Source: Halocatena marina (GTDB taxonomy: Archaea > Halobacteriota > Halobacteria > Halobacteriales > Haloarculaceae). Taken from it: a DNA stretch of 64,000 bases. The notes beneath the pieces were generated by a model, which saw only the letters and a program-made list of their open reading frames with translations, ran no database searches and had not been told where the DNA came from. The stretch covers positions 124,001 to 188,000 of the forward strand of contig NZ_CP109785.1 in the NCBI RefSeq assembly GCF_025913575.1, in the 5' to 3' direction. Positions 1 to 8,878 of the stretch are shown piece after piece. The stretch's first letter is position 1. Each line of letters opens with the position of its first letter. Made by a program: the position numbers and the translations under genes.

Positions 1-1654
1 AGCGCGCTTTTACGTTTCACTCGGTGCACGAAAAGAGAATATTACGATGTGTGATTCCTCAGGGATCATCACGGAATCACGCGTCGATAACGGTGAAATC
101 AACAAATTCAAACAACAGTTCGCCAGAGACATCCAAGACGGAACACTGAGCGATGCGATGGCCGATTCGGACGTGTTCGTTGGCTTGTCGGCGGGCGGAA
201 TTGTCTCACAAGAGATGGTCCGCTCGATGGCGAGTGATCCAATCGTCTTCGCAATGGCGAATCCGGATCCCGAAATCGACTACGACGCGGCAAAAGAAGC
301 GCGCGAGGACACCGTGATCATGGCGACAGGGCGCTCGGATTATCCGAATCAGGTGAACAACGTGCTTGGATTCCCGTTCATCTTCCGCGGAGCACTGGAC
401 GCGCGCGCGACAGATATCAACGAACCGATGATGGTCGCCGCAGCCGAGGCACTGGCGGAACTCGCTCGCAAAGACGTACCGGACGCCGTTCTCAAAGCCT
501 ACGGCGATCAACCACTCCAGTTTGGACCGGAGTATATTATCCCGAAGCCGATCGATTCGCGCGTTCTCTTCGAAGTGTCGTCGGCTGTCGCAAAAGCGGC
601 AATCGAAAGTGGCGTCAGCCGAAATTCACTGGAAATTGAGCCGTACCGCGAGCAGCTCGAAGCCCGTCTCGGCAAATCACACGAGATGATGCGGATCGTT
701 CTCAACAAGGCCAAATCCGACACCCAACGGATCGTCCTTGCTGAGGGTGATGACGATAAGATGATTCGGGCGGCTTACCAGCTCGAAGAGCAGGAAATCG
801 CCGAGCCTGTCCTTATCGGCGATCGTGGGCACATCAGCGAAACTGCCCTTTCGCTTGGGCTCGATTTCACCCCCGAGATCGTCGATCCGGGCGAAGAGTC
901 GCTCGAACCGTACGCCGATCGACTCTATGAACTGCGAAAGCGCAAAGGAATCACACAACGAGAGGCGAACGATCTGATCACGGATGGAAATCACCTCGGA
1001 AGCGTCATGGTCGAGATGGGTGATGCGGATGCGCTGTTGACGGGGTTGACCCACCACTATCCGTCGGCGCTGCGCCCGCCGCTGCAGGTAATCGGAACTG
1101 CTCCCGACGCAGAATACGCTGCAGGCGTGTACATGCTGACGTTCCAAAATCGCGTGGTGTTCTGCGCCGATGCAACGGTGAATCAGGACCCGGATGAAGA
1201 TGTCTTGGCAGAGATCGCCCAGCACACGGCGAATCTAGCGCGCCGATTCAACGTCTCGCCACGCGTCGCGTTCCTGTCGTATTCGGACTTCGGGAGTGTA
1301 CGGACCGAAGGCACCCGCAAGCCACGATTGGCAGCCAAGCAACTACAGACGAATCCGTCGGTCGATTTCCCCGTTGATGGGGAGATGCAGGCCGACACGG
1401 CAGTCGTCGAGGAAATACTTGAGGGGACGTACGGTTTCTCTGAACTCGATGGACCAGCGAACGTCCTCGTGTTCCCGAACCTTGAGGCAGGTAACATCGG
1501 ATACAAACTCCTCCAGCGACTGGGTGGAGCCGACGCGATCGGTCCGATGCTCGTCGGTATGGACAAACCTGTGCACGTCCTCCAGCGCGGTGACGAAGTC
1601 GCCGATATCGTCAACCTCGCTGGCGTCGCTGCTGTCGATGCGCAGGATACATAA
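1..1654 (+). CDS. maeB: NADP-type malic enzyme / phosphotransacetylase-like fusion (5' truncated by window)
   Basis: The reading frame is open from base 2, upstream of the first in-frame ATG at 47, and the residues before that ATG (ARFYVSLGARKENIT) fit the family, so the gene starts outside the window. About 550 residues are visible; MaeB-type proteins are about 750. The first ~185 residues are the end of the malic enzyme NAD(P)-binding domain (VFVGLSAGGIVS, FAMANPDPEI, ATGRSDYPNQVNN). From about residue 230 a phosphate acetyl/butyryltransferase-like domain follows (RIVLAEGDDDKMIRAA). Malic enzymes decarboxylate malate to pyruvate while reducing NAD(P). The PTA-like domain in MaeB proteins is generally regarded as regulatory (acetyl-CoA sensing) rather than as an active transacetylase. 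Family assignment is firm; cofactor preference cannot be read here. Confidence 0.93.
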   Translation, partial: ARFYVSLGARKENITMCDSSGIITESRVDNGEINKFKQQFARDIQDGTLSDAMADSDVFVGLSAGGIVSQEMVRSMASDPIVFAMANPDPEIDYDAAKEAREDTVIMATGRSDYPNQVNNVLGFPFIFRGALDARATDINEPMMVAAAEALAELARKDVPDAVLKAYGDQPLQFGPEYIIPKPIDSRVLFEVSSAVAKAAIESGVSRNSLEIEPYREQLEARLGKSHEMMRIVLNKAKSDTQRIVLAEGDDDKMIRAAYQLEEQEIAEPVLIGDRGHISETALSLGLDFTPEIVDPGEESLEPYADRLYELRKRKGITQREANDLITDGNHLGSVMVEMGDADALLTGLTHHYPSALRPPLQVIGTAPDAEYAAGVYMLTFQNRVVFCADATVNQDPDEDVLAEIAQHTANLARRFNVSPRVAFLSYSDFGSVRTEGTRKPRLAAKQLQTNPSVDFPVDGEMQADTAVVEEILEGTYGFSELDGPANVLVFPNLEAGNIGYKLLQRLGGADAIGPMLVGMDKPVHVLQRGDEVADIVNLAGVAAVDAQDT

Positions 1655-1756
1655 CGAACAGGTGGCGTATCAGATTCGGAAGTAGACCGCGCTCACGCAG
1701 AATCAGTAGAAGAGTCCCGATCAAAACATTGTGTTGTCGCCACAGACCCAGCGTTC

Positions 1757-2977
1757 TCAGTAGAACGCAGCGGTCGTTACTGTCGTCTCTTCGTCGTCCT
1801 CTAGTTTCTCGTAGGCGGCCTCGAAGTCCTCATCGCGGACAGTCGTGCGTTCTTCACGGATTGCAAACATCCCGGCCTCGGTGACGAAACTCGCCAATTC
1901 GGCACCACTGAAGCCCTCTGTCATCGTTGCGAGCTCGCTGTACTCGACCGATTCGTTGATATCCATCTCTGAAGCGTGGATTTCGATGATGCGCTCTCGA
2001 CCTTCCTGATCGGGCGTTGGTATCTCGATAAGACGATCGAACCGTCCGGGTCGGAGGATAGCGCGGTCGAGCATGTCGAATCGGTTGGTGGCCGCGATGA
2101 TGCTGATCTGTCCCCGTCCGTCGAAGCCGTCCATCTCGGAGAGCAACTGCATCATAGTACGCTGGACTTCGGCATCGCCCGACGTTTTCGAATCCGTCCG
2201 CTTCGAGGCGATCGCGTCGATCTCGTCGATGAAAATAACGGCAGGCTCGCGCTCTTCGGCCAGTTCAAAGAGGTCACGCACGAGACGTGCACCCTCTCCG
2301 ATGAATTTCTGGACGAGTTCCGAGCCAGCCATTTTGATGAACGTCGCGTCGGTCTGGTTGGCAACCGCCTTTGCAAGCATCGTCTTCCCTGTCCCCGGGG
2401 GTCCGTAGAGCAACACGCCCGACGGCGGATCGATACCAACAGCATCGAACTGCTCGGGATTGAGCAGCGGCTCTTCGACTGTCTCGCGCACTTCAACGAT
2501 CTTATCGTCGAGTCCGCCGATGTCACCGTAGGAGACCGTCGGCCGCTGGTCAACTTGCATTGCCTGTGCGCGTGCATCAGTTTCGTTGCTAAGAACCGAC
2601 TGGACGGTAAATGAGTCGCTGATCGAAACGCGGTCACCGGCTTCAATCTGTTCTTGAAGCCGTGGTGAGAGCTCTGTCAACACCTCCTGGTTGTTTCCGT
2701 GTTGCTTGATGACAACCTGATCGTCGATAATTTCCTCGACGGTCGCAATATACTGAGCAGAAGTTTTCAGCGTCTCGTTTTCTCGCTGGAGTTGATCGAC
2801 ATCATCACGCAGTGCGCCTTGCTGTGATTGCGTTGTTTCGAGCTGATCGGTGAGCTGTTCATTGACTTCAAGAATTCGTCCGTAATGTCGCTGCAGCGCA
2901 TCAAGTCGCTCAGCGGGCGACATTTCCGGATCCAACTCCAACTGGGGCCGGTCCGGCAACGAAGGACTACGGGACAT
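1757..2977 (-). CDS. pan: proteasome-activating nucleotidase (PAN, AAA ATPase)
   Basis: This 406-residue Rpt-like AAA+ ATPase unfolds substrates and feeds them into the archaeal 20S proteasome. In order it shows an N-terminal coiled coil (about residues 20-75), an OB-type ring segment (about 80-130), and an AAA module with Walker A GPPGTGKT near residue 195, Walker B VIFIDEIDA near 255 and the RPGRFD second region of homology. PAN normally docks on the 20S ring through a C-terminal hydrophobic-Tyr-X motif; here the last residues are TAAFY, so the penultimate residue is Phe rather than Tyr. On the minus strand the ATG is preceded by CTTTTAGC as a possible TATA element and by a GGTAGGGTA segment that recurs before the DHH gene ending at 7457. 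It converges with maeB over a ~100-bp spacer. Confidence 0.95.
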   Translation of the reverse strand: MSRSPSLPDRPQLELDPEMSPAERLDALQRHYGRILEVNEQLTDQLETTQSQQGALRDDVDQLQRENETLKTSAQYIATVEEIIDDQVVIKQHGNNQEVLTELSPRLQEQIEAGDRVSISDSFTVQSVLSNETDARAQAMQVDQRPTVSYGDIGGLDDKIVEVRETVEEPLLNPEQFDAVGIDPPSGVLLYGPPGTGKTMLAKAVANQTDATFIKMAGSELVQKFIGEGARLVRDLFELAEEREPAVIFIDEIDAIASKRTDSKTSGDAEVQRTMMQLLSEMDGFDGRGQISIIAATNRFDMLDRAILRPGRFDRLIEIPTPDQEGRERIIEIHASEMDINESVEYSELATMTEGFSGAELASFVTEAGMFAIREERTTVRDEDFEAAYEKLEDDEETTVTTAAFY

Positions 2978-4164
2978 AGAGTTACCCTACCTATGGCACT
3001 AAGCTAAAAGTGACTTTGGGTTGCGTCAGACATATACCACCTATCGAAAGTCATTAGACTATTCTGATATATGGAACAACGTCGAAATATCGTTACTTGG
3101 AAGAGTGGACTCTATCTAACAGAATATCAGATCAATCTTATATGGGGACAATACGAATCCGTGTATGGATATATGTCGATATGGCCCTCGTTTCGATGAA
3201 AACACACTCAGTCATCTCGCTCGCTCGACCGAAGTAACAATTTATTAATATATTATTGCTATTGTGAGAGCGATTTCACACTGTGGTTCTTGTATCAATG
3301 GGACTTTGTGTGGATAACACAGCCAATGGATGTCTTCTATCGACCACGTATTCGGACTGTGATTCTGTCGTGTTGGCTCTCTCACTGTTAGTGATGACTC
3401 GGTTGCTTCGAAATGAATCAGTCAGTACACGTTCTACCACCATCAGTAAGATCCAACTTGACAAACATCTGTCGACAGACGTCGGACAGAACACTCCGAC
3501 ACGCGAGGATGCGGCGCACGCTATCAGAATTCCAGTGTTGTGACCGGAGTGTTCTGTCCGTTCGTCCGTGTTTGAGTGGATGTTCCGCCGTTTGCCGGAT
3601 GATGGCCCCCGATTCATATCGGCGCTATGAACGCATGCGTGAACCGTCTGGTGTAGACAGCACGCATGGGTTCCGGTGGCGGCGGTGATGTCGGCTGTCG
3701 TGTCGGGTACACCTCAGCCGACGCAGATGATATTGACGGCGAAGGCAAAGGGCGCTAGGCTGGCAACTGCCGGGGTGTATCTTCAGTATAATTGAAAGCA
3801 ACGCTTCGTTGTATACGATCTCAACGCCGTCTCACCCGCTCTCCAACGCTTTACTACCACTGTTGCTACTATTTATCTATTGAGTGTCATCCCGGTCTGT
3901 TAGCGTTCGATGACTGGATATGCCGGCTGAGAGAAGACTGATATGGGGTTGTCATGTGTGCTGTCGTTCCGGTGAGTTCTCGGTCTCTACTCTTCACGGG
4001 TACGTGTGGCTTTTCGTAACAGACGAGCTCGAAACAGGACCACCAGCAAAGGAATCAACACGCTACCGCTATAATTCCTGTCTCTGGCTGTCCGAAGACA
4101 CTCTGCGGTTTGCTGTCAAGCGAGATGTCGTAGCATATGTATTTCGTGGCACCGATGACCGGGT
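2978..4164. other. gene-poor A+T-rich spacer
   Basis: Almost 1.2 kb with no convincing gene. The short ORFs overlap in several frames, have no haloarchaeal acidic bias and resemble nothing I know. The stretch holds the long inverted repeat at 3483-3560 and a 30-codon Gly/Asp-rich ORF starting with ATG at 3666, which I cannot support as a gene. The composition differs from coding neighbours and would suit an old insertion or deletion site. Confidence 0.5.
3483..3560. repeat. perfect 16-bp inverted repeat with 46-nt loop
   Basis: CGGACAGAACACTCCG at 3483-3498 is the exact reverse complement of CGGAGTGTTCTGTCCG at 3545-3560. The arms are not followed by a T tract, so a simple terminator is unlikely. 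It lies in a gene-free region and could be the ends of a tiny mobile-element remnant, a regulator site pair or a folded RNA. Confidence 0.8.
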
Positions 4165-4404
4165 ATGGAAGCGCGGACACATCCAACGGGTGAAACGCTG
4201 TACATCGATTCCACGACGGGTGAGAACGGGTCAAAGGGACCTTTCTATATCGTCTATCACACCGAACGTGGGGACAGACAGTGGGGCTTTTTCTGCTCGA
4301 ATTGTGATACATTTGACACTGCTGTCGATTCGATGGGCCGTATTCAGTGCAATAACTGCAATAATATCAATAAAGCAGATGTGTGGGACGCTGCACACGA
4401 GTGA
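4165..4404 (+). CDS. DUF5816-like small zinc-binding protein
   Basis: A 79-residue protein matching a family conserved across haloarchaea as I recall it (DUF5816). It begins MEARTHPTGETLY, has a central beta-rich part (GPFYIVYHTERGDRQWGFF), then CSNC and CNNC pairs spaced as a zinc site, and ends in WDAAHE. The function is unknown; the two CxxC knuckles suggest a structural zinc. The ATG at 4165 starts the conserved part directly. A longer ORF in another frame (3920-4480) overlaps it and is a shadow. It stands alone and converges with the DUF3592 gene. Confidence 0.8.
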   Translation: MEARTHPTGETLYIDSTTGENGSKGPFYIVYHTERGDRQWGFFCSNCDTFDTAVDSMGRIQCNNCNNINKADVWDAAHE

Positions 4405-4667
4405 ATCCTCTTCGTTCGACATTCTCGGTACGCAAGCCATCGATGAGTGGACGTACTTCGTGAGTAAGTTTGCGGGATAGAATATTATAGAATTAATTCA
4501 TTTTGATAGTAGGGAATATGCTCACGCAGCTACATCCATACCCCTCATGTTGTTCGTATCCTGTCTGCCGAGCCCCGGTTCTCTCATGAATCGAAGTCCT
4601 CAGTGTCGTCGGTCTGACCTCACTCAGTCCCACGCTGTCGGAGACTGTCTCAGCGGATTACTGTCCT
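4405..4667. other. intergenic spacer
   Basis: About 260 bp between convergent genes. I see no ORF of merit and no clear terminator hairpin. Confidence 0.4.
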
Positions 4668-5645
4668 TCAGAACACAAGTTCATTCAGGAGCGCTCCGAT
4701 GAAGAAGAGTGCCAATACGAACGTGAAACCGGTTTTCTTGACCCGTCTTCCATAATCGTCAAGATCATCATTTGTAGTGAGTATCGTAACGAGCCGTGTG
4801 GGGTGTTTGAACGGACTTGGTGGGTGCGGTTCCGATATTCGCTCACGGAGCCGCCGATACTCGGTGAACGACCAGAGACTATAGAGCAATAACGATGCGA
4901 TCACTAGGAGAATCGCAATCAACGCTGTAATGAGTAGTAACCCGATCGGATCCAACAGTTCAACCGCCCTTGGTGATGAGGGAGTGCCAGGCGAATCTGC
5001 CGAGAACGCGAGAAACACCACTGCGACTATCGACACCTCCAGGGCAATCAGCGCCGCTACGATTGACCTCTTACTAGTGCTGTTGATTGTGTCACGGTCA
5101 ATGCCAAACAGTGTTTGATACCGTGTTGATTCGTATTCGCTTTTGGGTCGCAGCTTCGTACCCTGACCAGGATTTTGCGCACCGACGGCATCGAGCGCTA
5201 TCCAGAGTATTGCAAACGCGCCAATCAGCATGAATATAAGCGGATCTTGTGTCGTTTGCCGCTCTAAGAACGCCTCGTTGGGGGCAGCAGGATCGACATA
5301 CGCAGTGACCGTTGTGTCAGGTTCGTATGATGCGATTACGGACTCCGCCTTCGATCTTGACTCATACAATTGACTGATATCACTAGGAAATAATTTGTTG
5401 CTCTTGTACTCAGTTCCCTGATAGTAGTAGCGATACGCAACGCGAACCTCGTATTCGCTGCTGTCCTCTGGTTGTACAATGGAGGACTCAACGATAGTTG
5501 CCTCTACGGAAACTGCGTCGTCAATCGCCGCCGACTGCTGGACGTAGTCGTACCCTCCGAGCGTGAAAAGTGCGAGTCCAAAGAGTACCATCACGACAGT
5601 CCCCCGATTGACTTCAATGGGTGTCTCACCAACGGAGAATTGCAT
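4668..5645 (-). CDS. DUF3592-type membrane protein
   Basis: About 325 residues from the ATG at 5645; an upstream in-frame TTG at 5696 is possible but less likely, because a TATA-like TTTATTTTC lies about 34 nt before the ATG. Layout: one transmembrane helix near the N terminus (VVMVLFGLALFTLGGYDYV), an extracytoplasmic beta-rich DUF3592 domain (EATIVESSI...VRVAYRYYYQGTEY...VTAYVDPAAP), a second helix (LIFMLIGAFAILWIALDAV), a cytoplasmic loop, two more helices (VSIVAVVFLAFSA and LLLITALIAILLVIASLLLY), and a last one at the C terminus. DUF3592 proteins have no settled function. It looks monocistronic. Confidence 0.75.
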   Translation of the reverse strand: MQFSVGETPIEVNRGTVVMVLFGLALFTLGGYDYVQQSAAIDDAVSVEATIVESSIVQPEDSSEYEVRVAYRYYYQGTEYKSNKLFPSDISQLYESRSKAESVIASYEPDTTVTAYVDPAAPNEAFLERQTTQDPLIFMLIGAFAILWIALDAVGAQNPGQGTKLRPKSEYESTRYQTLFGIDRDTINSTSKRSIVAALIALEVSIVAVVFLAFSADSPGTPSSPRAVELLDPIGLLLITALIAILLVIASLLLYSLWSFTEYRRLRERISEPHPPSPFKHPTRLVTILTTNDDLDDYGRRVKKTGFTFVLALFFIGALLNELVF

Positions 5646-5696
5646 CTCTATGACACGTATTATGGTAGAGGAAAATAAATCGGCAGGATCTATCAA

Positions 5697-6174
5697 TTTC
5701 AGAGCTAATATTGAAGATATATATTATTAACCAGATGTCATTCGAAGTTGGACAATGGGTTTGTGTGTTGTCTGTTTTCACTTCGCTGGCCATACAGATC
5801 AGCAGTATCGTCGAGCGAGCACGCTCCCACCCGCGCCGAAGGCGCGGGATGCCCATGCTGAGGCTACTCTGACTCACGACTCCTGATCGCACGCGGCGAT
5901 ATCGAACGAGGGCACGTTAGGTCCTAACACGAGGAGGGCCGATGCAGTAGCTACTGTGGGGACACATCGATCTATTATTATTATCGAAATCCGTGGCGGT
6001 TCGGGCAGACCGCCACCGATCGGGATAGCTGCCGGGTTGTCAGAGGCATCCGGCGTTTTCACCAAACAGCCCCTCGTATATCACCTTACTCCTTGAAACC
6101 CCCGTTCGAACTTGGATAATCATATATAAATCTATCGTCTAATTATATGGGGTGTCCCCATTTTCGCCCCGCGC
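5697..6174. other. intergenic region with transposon-end relic
   Basis: About 480 bp without a supported gene. It contains the hairpin at 5830-5848 and, on the minus strand upstream of it, a 63-codon ORF (6065-5874) that may be a decayed transposase tail, though I cannot match it to one. The right part is A+T-rich and holds the promoter of the regulator gene starting at 6208. Confidence 0.45.
5830..5848 (-). mobile_element. hairpin resembling an IS200/IS605 (IS1341-type) right end
   Basis: The 8-bp perfect stem CCCGCGCC/GGCGCGGG closes a 3-nt loop. On the minus strand the context is GGGCATCCCGCGCC-TTC-GGCGCGGGTGGGAG. From memory this resembles the subterminal right-end hairpin following tnpB genes in haloarchaeal IS1341-type elements, which also forms the 3' part of the guide-like RNA. 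No tnpA or tnpB lies next to it, so if the identification is right it is a solo end or MITE-like relic. It could also be an unrelated GC hairpin. Confidence 0.45.
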
Positions 6175-6186
6175 TATTTTTATTTC
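6175..6186 (+). promoter_or_regulatory. TATA-box-like promoter of the HTH regulator
   Basis: TATTTTTATTTC lies 33 nt before the ATG at 6208, the spacing expected for a leaderless or near-leaderless haloarchaeal transcript. Confidence 0.5.
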
Positions 6187-6207
6187 TGTGTACTGATCAT
6201 CTGTTCA

Positions 6208-6978
6208 ATGAGTGGATCAGATCCATCGCAGCTGCTCGTCGATCGAGCAGCGCTCCTCCGACAGCTCGATTCCGAGCCGAAAGACACGGAGGAACTCCAG
6301 ACGGCAGTTGGTTTGTCATCATCGACGATTAACCGAGCCGTCTGTAAACTCGAAAAAACGGGATATGTCGAACAGGTTGATGATCACTATCAGACGACAC
6401 TAACCGGCCGACTTGCGCTCAAATCGTACGAACAGTTTACAACAACGATGGATACAATCAACAAGTCTACAGACCTTCTCGGCGCACTCGGGTCAGACGC
6501 ACAGATCGCGCCGGCAGTTCTCGCAGATGCAGAGGTTCTTCGTACGACGCGAGATTCGGCGCGCGTTCCCATCGATCGAAGCGCAGCGCTGCTCTCGGAG
6601 GCAGACCAGGTCCGAACTGTTCTATCGACGATCTCGACACCACACCTCAATTTGTACTACGAGCAGGTTGTGGACGGAACCAGTGTATCAATCATCGTTT
6701 CTCCGTCACTTATCGAACAACTCGTCACCGAATACTACGATCCGCTAACAGAAGTGATCAGTACTGGACAAATCGAGCTCAGACAGGCTACCGAGGAAAC
6801 ATCGTTTGGGCTGACAATCGTCGAATCAGCTTCCCATACCGCCGTTGAGCTTCGAGTGTATGGATCGGAAGGCCTTCGCGGAGTCATCATCAACGACTCA
6901 CACAAAGCCATCACGTGGGCAAATACATATTTTGAAAATGAATGGAACGACGCATTATCGATGCAGACGCTGGGATAA
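6208..6978 (+). CDS. winged-helix transcriptional regulator with FilR1-like (DUF1724) domain
   Basis: A 256-residue regulator. Residues ~10-75 form an ArsR/MarR-like winged helix (LLVDRAALLRQL, LSSSTINRAVCKLEKTGYV as recognition helix, then wing TTLTGRLALKSY). The rest resembles the effector domain found with such helices in archaea (DUF1724/FilR1), with LLSEADQVRTVLST, VVDGTSVSIIVSP and a terminal VIINDSHKAITWANTYFE segment. Haloarchaea carry many paralogues; targets and ligand are not predictable here. A TATA box precedes the ATG. The downstream PRC-barrel gene starts 71 nt after its stop and may have its own promoter. Confidence 0.85.
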   Translation: MSGSDPSQLLVDRAALLRQLDSEPKDTEELQTAVGLSSSTINRAVCKLEKTGYVEQVDDHYQTTLTGRLALKSYEQFTTTMDTINKSTDLLGALGSDAQIAPAVLADAEVLRTTRDSARVPIDRSAALLSEADQVRTVLSTISTPHLNLYYEQVVDGTSVSIIVSPSLIEQLVTEYYDPLTEVISTGQIELRQATEETSFGLTIVESASHTAVELRVYGSEGLRGVIINDSHKAITWANTYFENEWNDALSMQTLG

Positions 6979-7049
6979 TGGCGTTTATCCAATGTATCCG
7001 GGCCGACAATGGCACCAACGGTTAAGACCCTCCCGCTCGACGCGGAGGT

Positions 7050-7349
7050 ATGGAGTCCGAGCCGAAATCACGGGAGATTACGGCCCTCATCGATCACGAT
7101 GTATATTCGGCCAGCGGGACGTTCATCGGACAAGTCGAGGATCTCAAACTAGACCTCGACACAGAAGCAGTAACTGGACTCGCGCTGGGAAACATCAACG
7201 AAGAATTATTTCGAGACTACGTTGCTGATAGACGAGGTATCATCGTTCCTTACCGATGGGTTCGGTCTGTTGGCGATATTGTTATTGTCAATGATACTAT
7301 CGACCGACTCAAAGAATCTGACGATGGAAACAACGATACTGTAGAATAA
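7050..7349 (+). CDS. PRC-barrel domain protein
   Basis: A 99-residue single-domain protein. The PRC-barrel spans roughly residues 8-88: EITALIDHDVYSASGTFIGQVEDLKLDLD, LALGNIN, and YRWVRSVGDIVIVND. PRC-barrels serve as adaptors in RNA processing (RimM) and in membrane or cell-division complexes (CdpB-like proteins in haloarchaea); this protein is near the size of the archaeal stand-alone family, but I cannot decide on a division role from sequence. GGAGGT lies directly before the ATG, probably too close for use as a Shine-Dalgarno, while GGTTAAG about 30 nt upstream could be a TATA-like element. Confidence 0.8.
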   Translation: MESEPKSREITALIDHDVYSASGTFIGQVEDLKLDLDTEAVTGLALGNINEELFRDYVADRRGIIVPYRWVRSVGDIVIVNDTIDRLKESDDGNNDTVE

Positions 7350-7456
7350 GACACAGTCGTCCTATCGACCGTCGGTAGCGTCGATTATCTCTTCGTCCTA
7401 TCGCACGTAAGTACCAGTAGTAATTCGAACGAGGAGAATAGCGATTTCTGCTGTCT

Positions 7457-8878
7457 TTACGATCCGTTTCCGTCGCTCGTTTCGACACCAAGTGCTTCGA
7501 ACAGTTTGGTTCGAACTGCTTCTTCGACGAGAGAGAGAAGCGTATCGCGGTTCTCTTCGCTCGTTTCGATACCAGTAAAGATACCAAGTGGGATCGTCGC
7601 GCTGGCGTCTGTCGAGTGGCCTGCTGCCTCGCCCATGTCTCCGAAGGCATCATCGAGGACGGAACCGATATTCATGCGGATATCCTTCGACCGGGCGGCC
7701 AGTTGAATCGCGTCTTCGGTGATAGCAAAGACGGCGCTCGTCGTGATTCCTTCGAGGTTGAGAAGGCGCTGTGCGGCTTGTCCGAGTGCATCGCGGTCGC
7801 GGACAAACCCAGCGTTCGTAACGAGATGACTGCCTTTCACCTCTCGATTGTGAATGGCTTCTGCGAGTACATCGAGCGTCTCGGGACTCATACTCGGTGC
7901 CTCGACTTGTTCCAGCGTGTCGTGATCAGCAAACGGATAGAGATACGCCGCGGCGGTGAGATCCGCTGGCGTCGTATCGCGTTTGAAATCGAGTGTTTCC
8001 GCTCGAATACCGTACAGGAGTGCCGTTGCGACTTCTTCGGAGACAGTGAGATCGAGCACCTGTAGATACTTCGTCAGAATCGTCGAAGTGGACGAGATAT
8101 TAGAGCGGATGTCGGAGAACGACGCCTCGATCTCGAACGATGGTTCGGCGTGATCGATATAGATATCGACGACACCATCCACCAGTGGATCAGTGGCGTG
8201 TGCATGGTTAACGAGCGCGATCGTATCGTAGCTATCGAGAACGACCTCTGCTTGCGAGACGAGATCGATCTCAAGTAGGTTCACGAACGCACGATTTTCT
8301 TGAAGCGACATCTCGCCATCGTAGATCACGTCAGATTCGATACCACGATCTGATGCAATAGCCTGTAAGGCGACCGCACCAGCGATGGCATCCGGATTTG
8401 GTTGGCGATGAGTTACGATCGCCATTCGAGTGTTCGTGCTGTCGATGGTGTCGACGAGCTTTTCAGTCTTGTATTCGAGTTCCCCGGATTCGAGTGCACG
8501 AAGTGCGGAATCAGCAATAACAGAGGACGGATTGATGACAACGTCTGCGCCAAGCTCGGTGAACTCATCGGCGGAGACTGGATCTGATGCGCGGACGACG
8601 ATATACCGGTCCCCACTCTGTTCTCGGAGATTTTTCACCGCTGCCTTATTCGCGTCCACATCGGAGGACATGATGAGGACGACATCCCGGTCGGCGATGG
8701 ATTCGGCGACCGCTTGATCGCGGATATCAGCCGTTCGAGCGTCGAGATCCTGATCCCGGAGTGCTTCGACGCGTCCCTCGTCCATATCGAGAATAAGGAC
8801 ATCTTTGTCCTCTCGTTCGAGTTCCTCCGCGACGGCGTGACCGACACTCCCACAGCCAAGAATCGCGTAAGTAGACAT
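7457..8878 (-). CDS. NAD-binding (TrkA-N) / DHH-family protein with eroded catalytic motifs
   Basis: From the ATG at 8878 (MSTYAILGCGSVGHAV) the protein is 473 residues; two further in-frame ATGs, up to 8905, lie upstream. Residues ~1-135 form a Rossmann TrkA-N domain (GCGSVG, LILDMDE). A RecJ/GAN-type DHH domain follows (~150-310), then a DHHA1-like region ending AAGHSTDASATIPLG. In the paralogue at 28743 the motifs read DNPDPDAIASA, LVDHARPG and IDHHPP. Here they read RQPNPDAIAGA, LVNHAHAT and IDHAEPS, so several metal ligands of the DHH core are changed. It may have lost phosphoesterase activity and serve a binding or structural role; that is inference. Upstream it shares a GGTAGGGTA element with pan. 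Confidence 0.88.
   Translation of the reverse strand: MSTYAILGCGSVGHAVAEELEREDKDVLILDMDEGRVEALRDQDLDARTADIRDQAVAESIADRDVVLIMSSDVDANKAAVKNLREQSGDRYIVVRASDPVSADEFTELGADVVINPSSVIADSALRALESGELEYKTEKLVDTIDSTNTRMAIVTHRQPNPDAIAGAVALQAIASDRGIESDVIYDGEMSLQENRAFVNLLEIDLVSQAEVVLDSYDTIALVNHAHATDPLVDGVVDIYIDHAEPSFEIEASFSDIRSNISSTSTILTKYLQVLDLTVSEEVATALLYGIRAETLDFKRDTTPADLTAAAYLYPFADHDTLEQVEAPSMSPETLDVLAEAIHNREVKGSHLVTNAGFVRDRDALGQAAQRLLNLEGITTSAVFAITEDAIQLAARSKDIRMNIGSVLDDAFGDMGEAAGHSTDASATIPLGIFTGIETSEENRDTLLSLVEEAVRTKLFEALGVETSDGNGS

Noticed and set aside
3666..3758. 30-codon Gly/Asp-rich ORF
   Set aside because: Too short, no family resemblance, no clear promoter at proper distance.
3920..4480. 186-codon frame overlapping the DUF5816 gene
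   Set aside because: The other frame encodes a conserved zinc protein with CxxC pairs; this one has no such signal.
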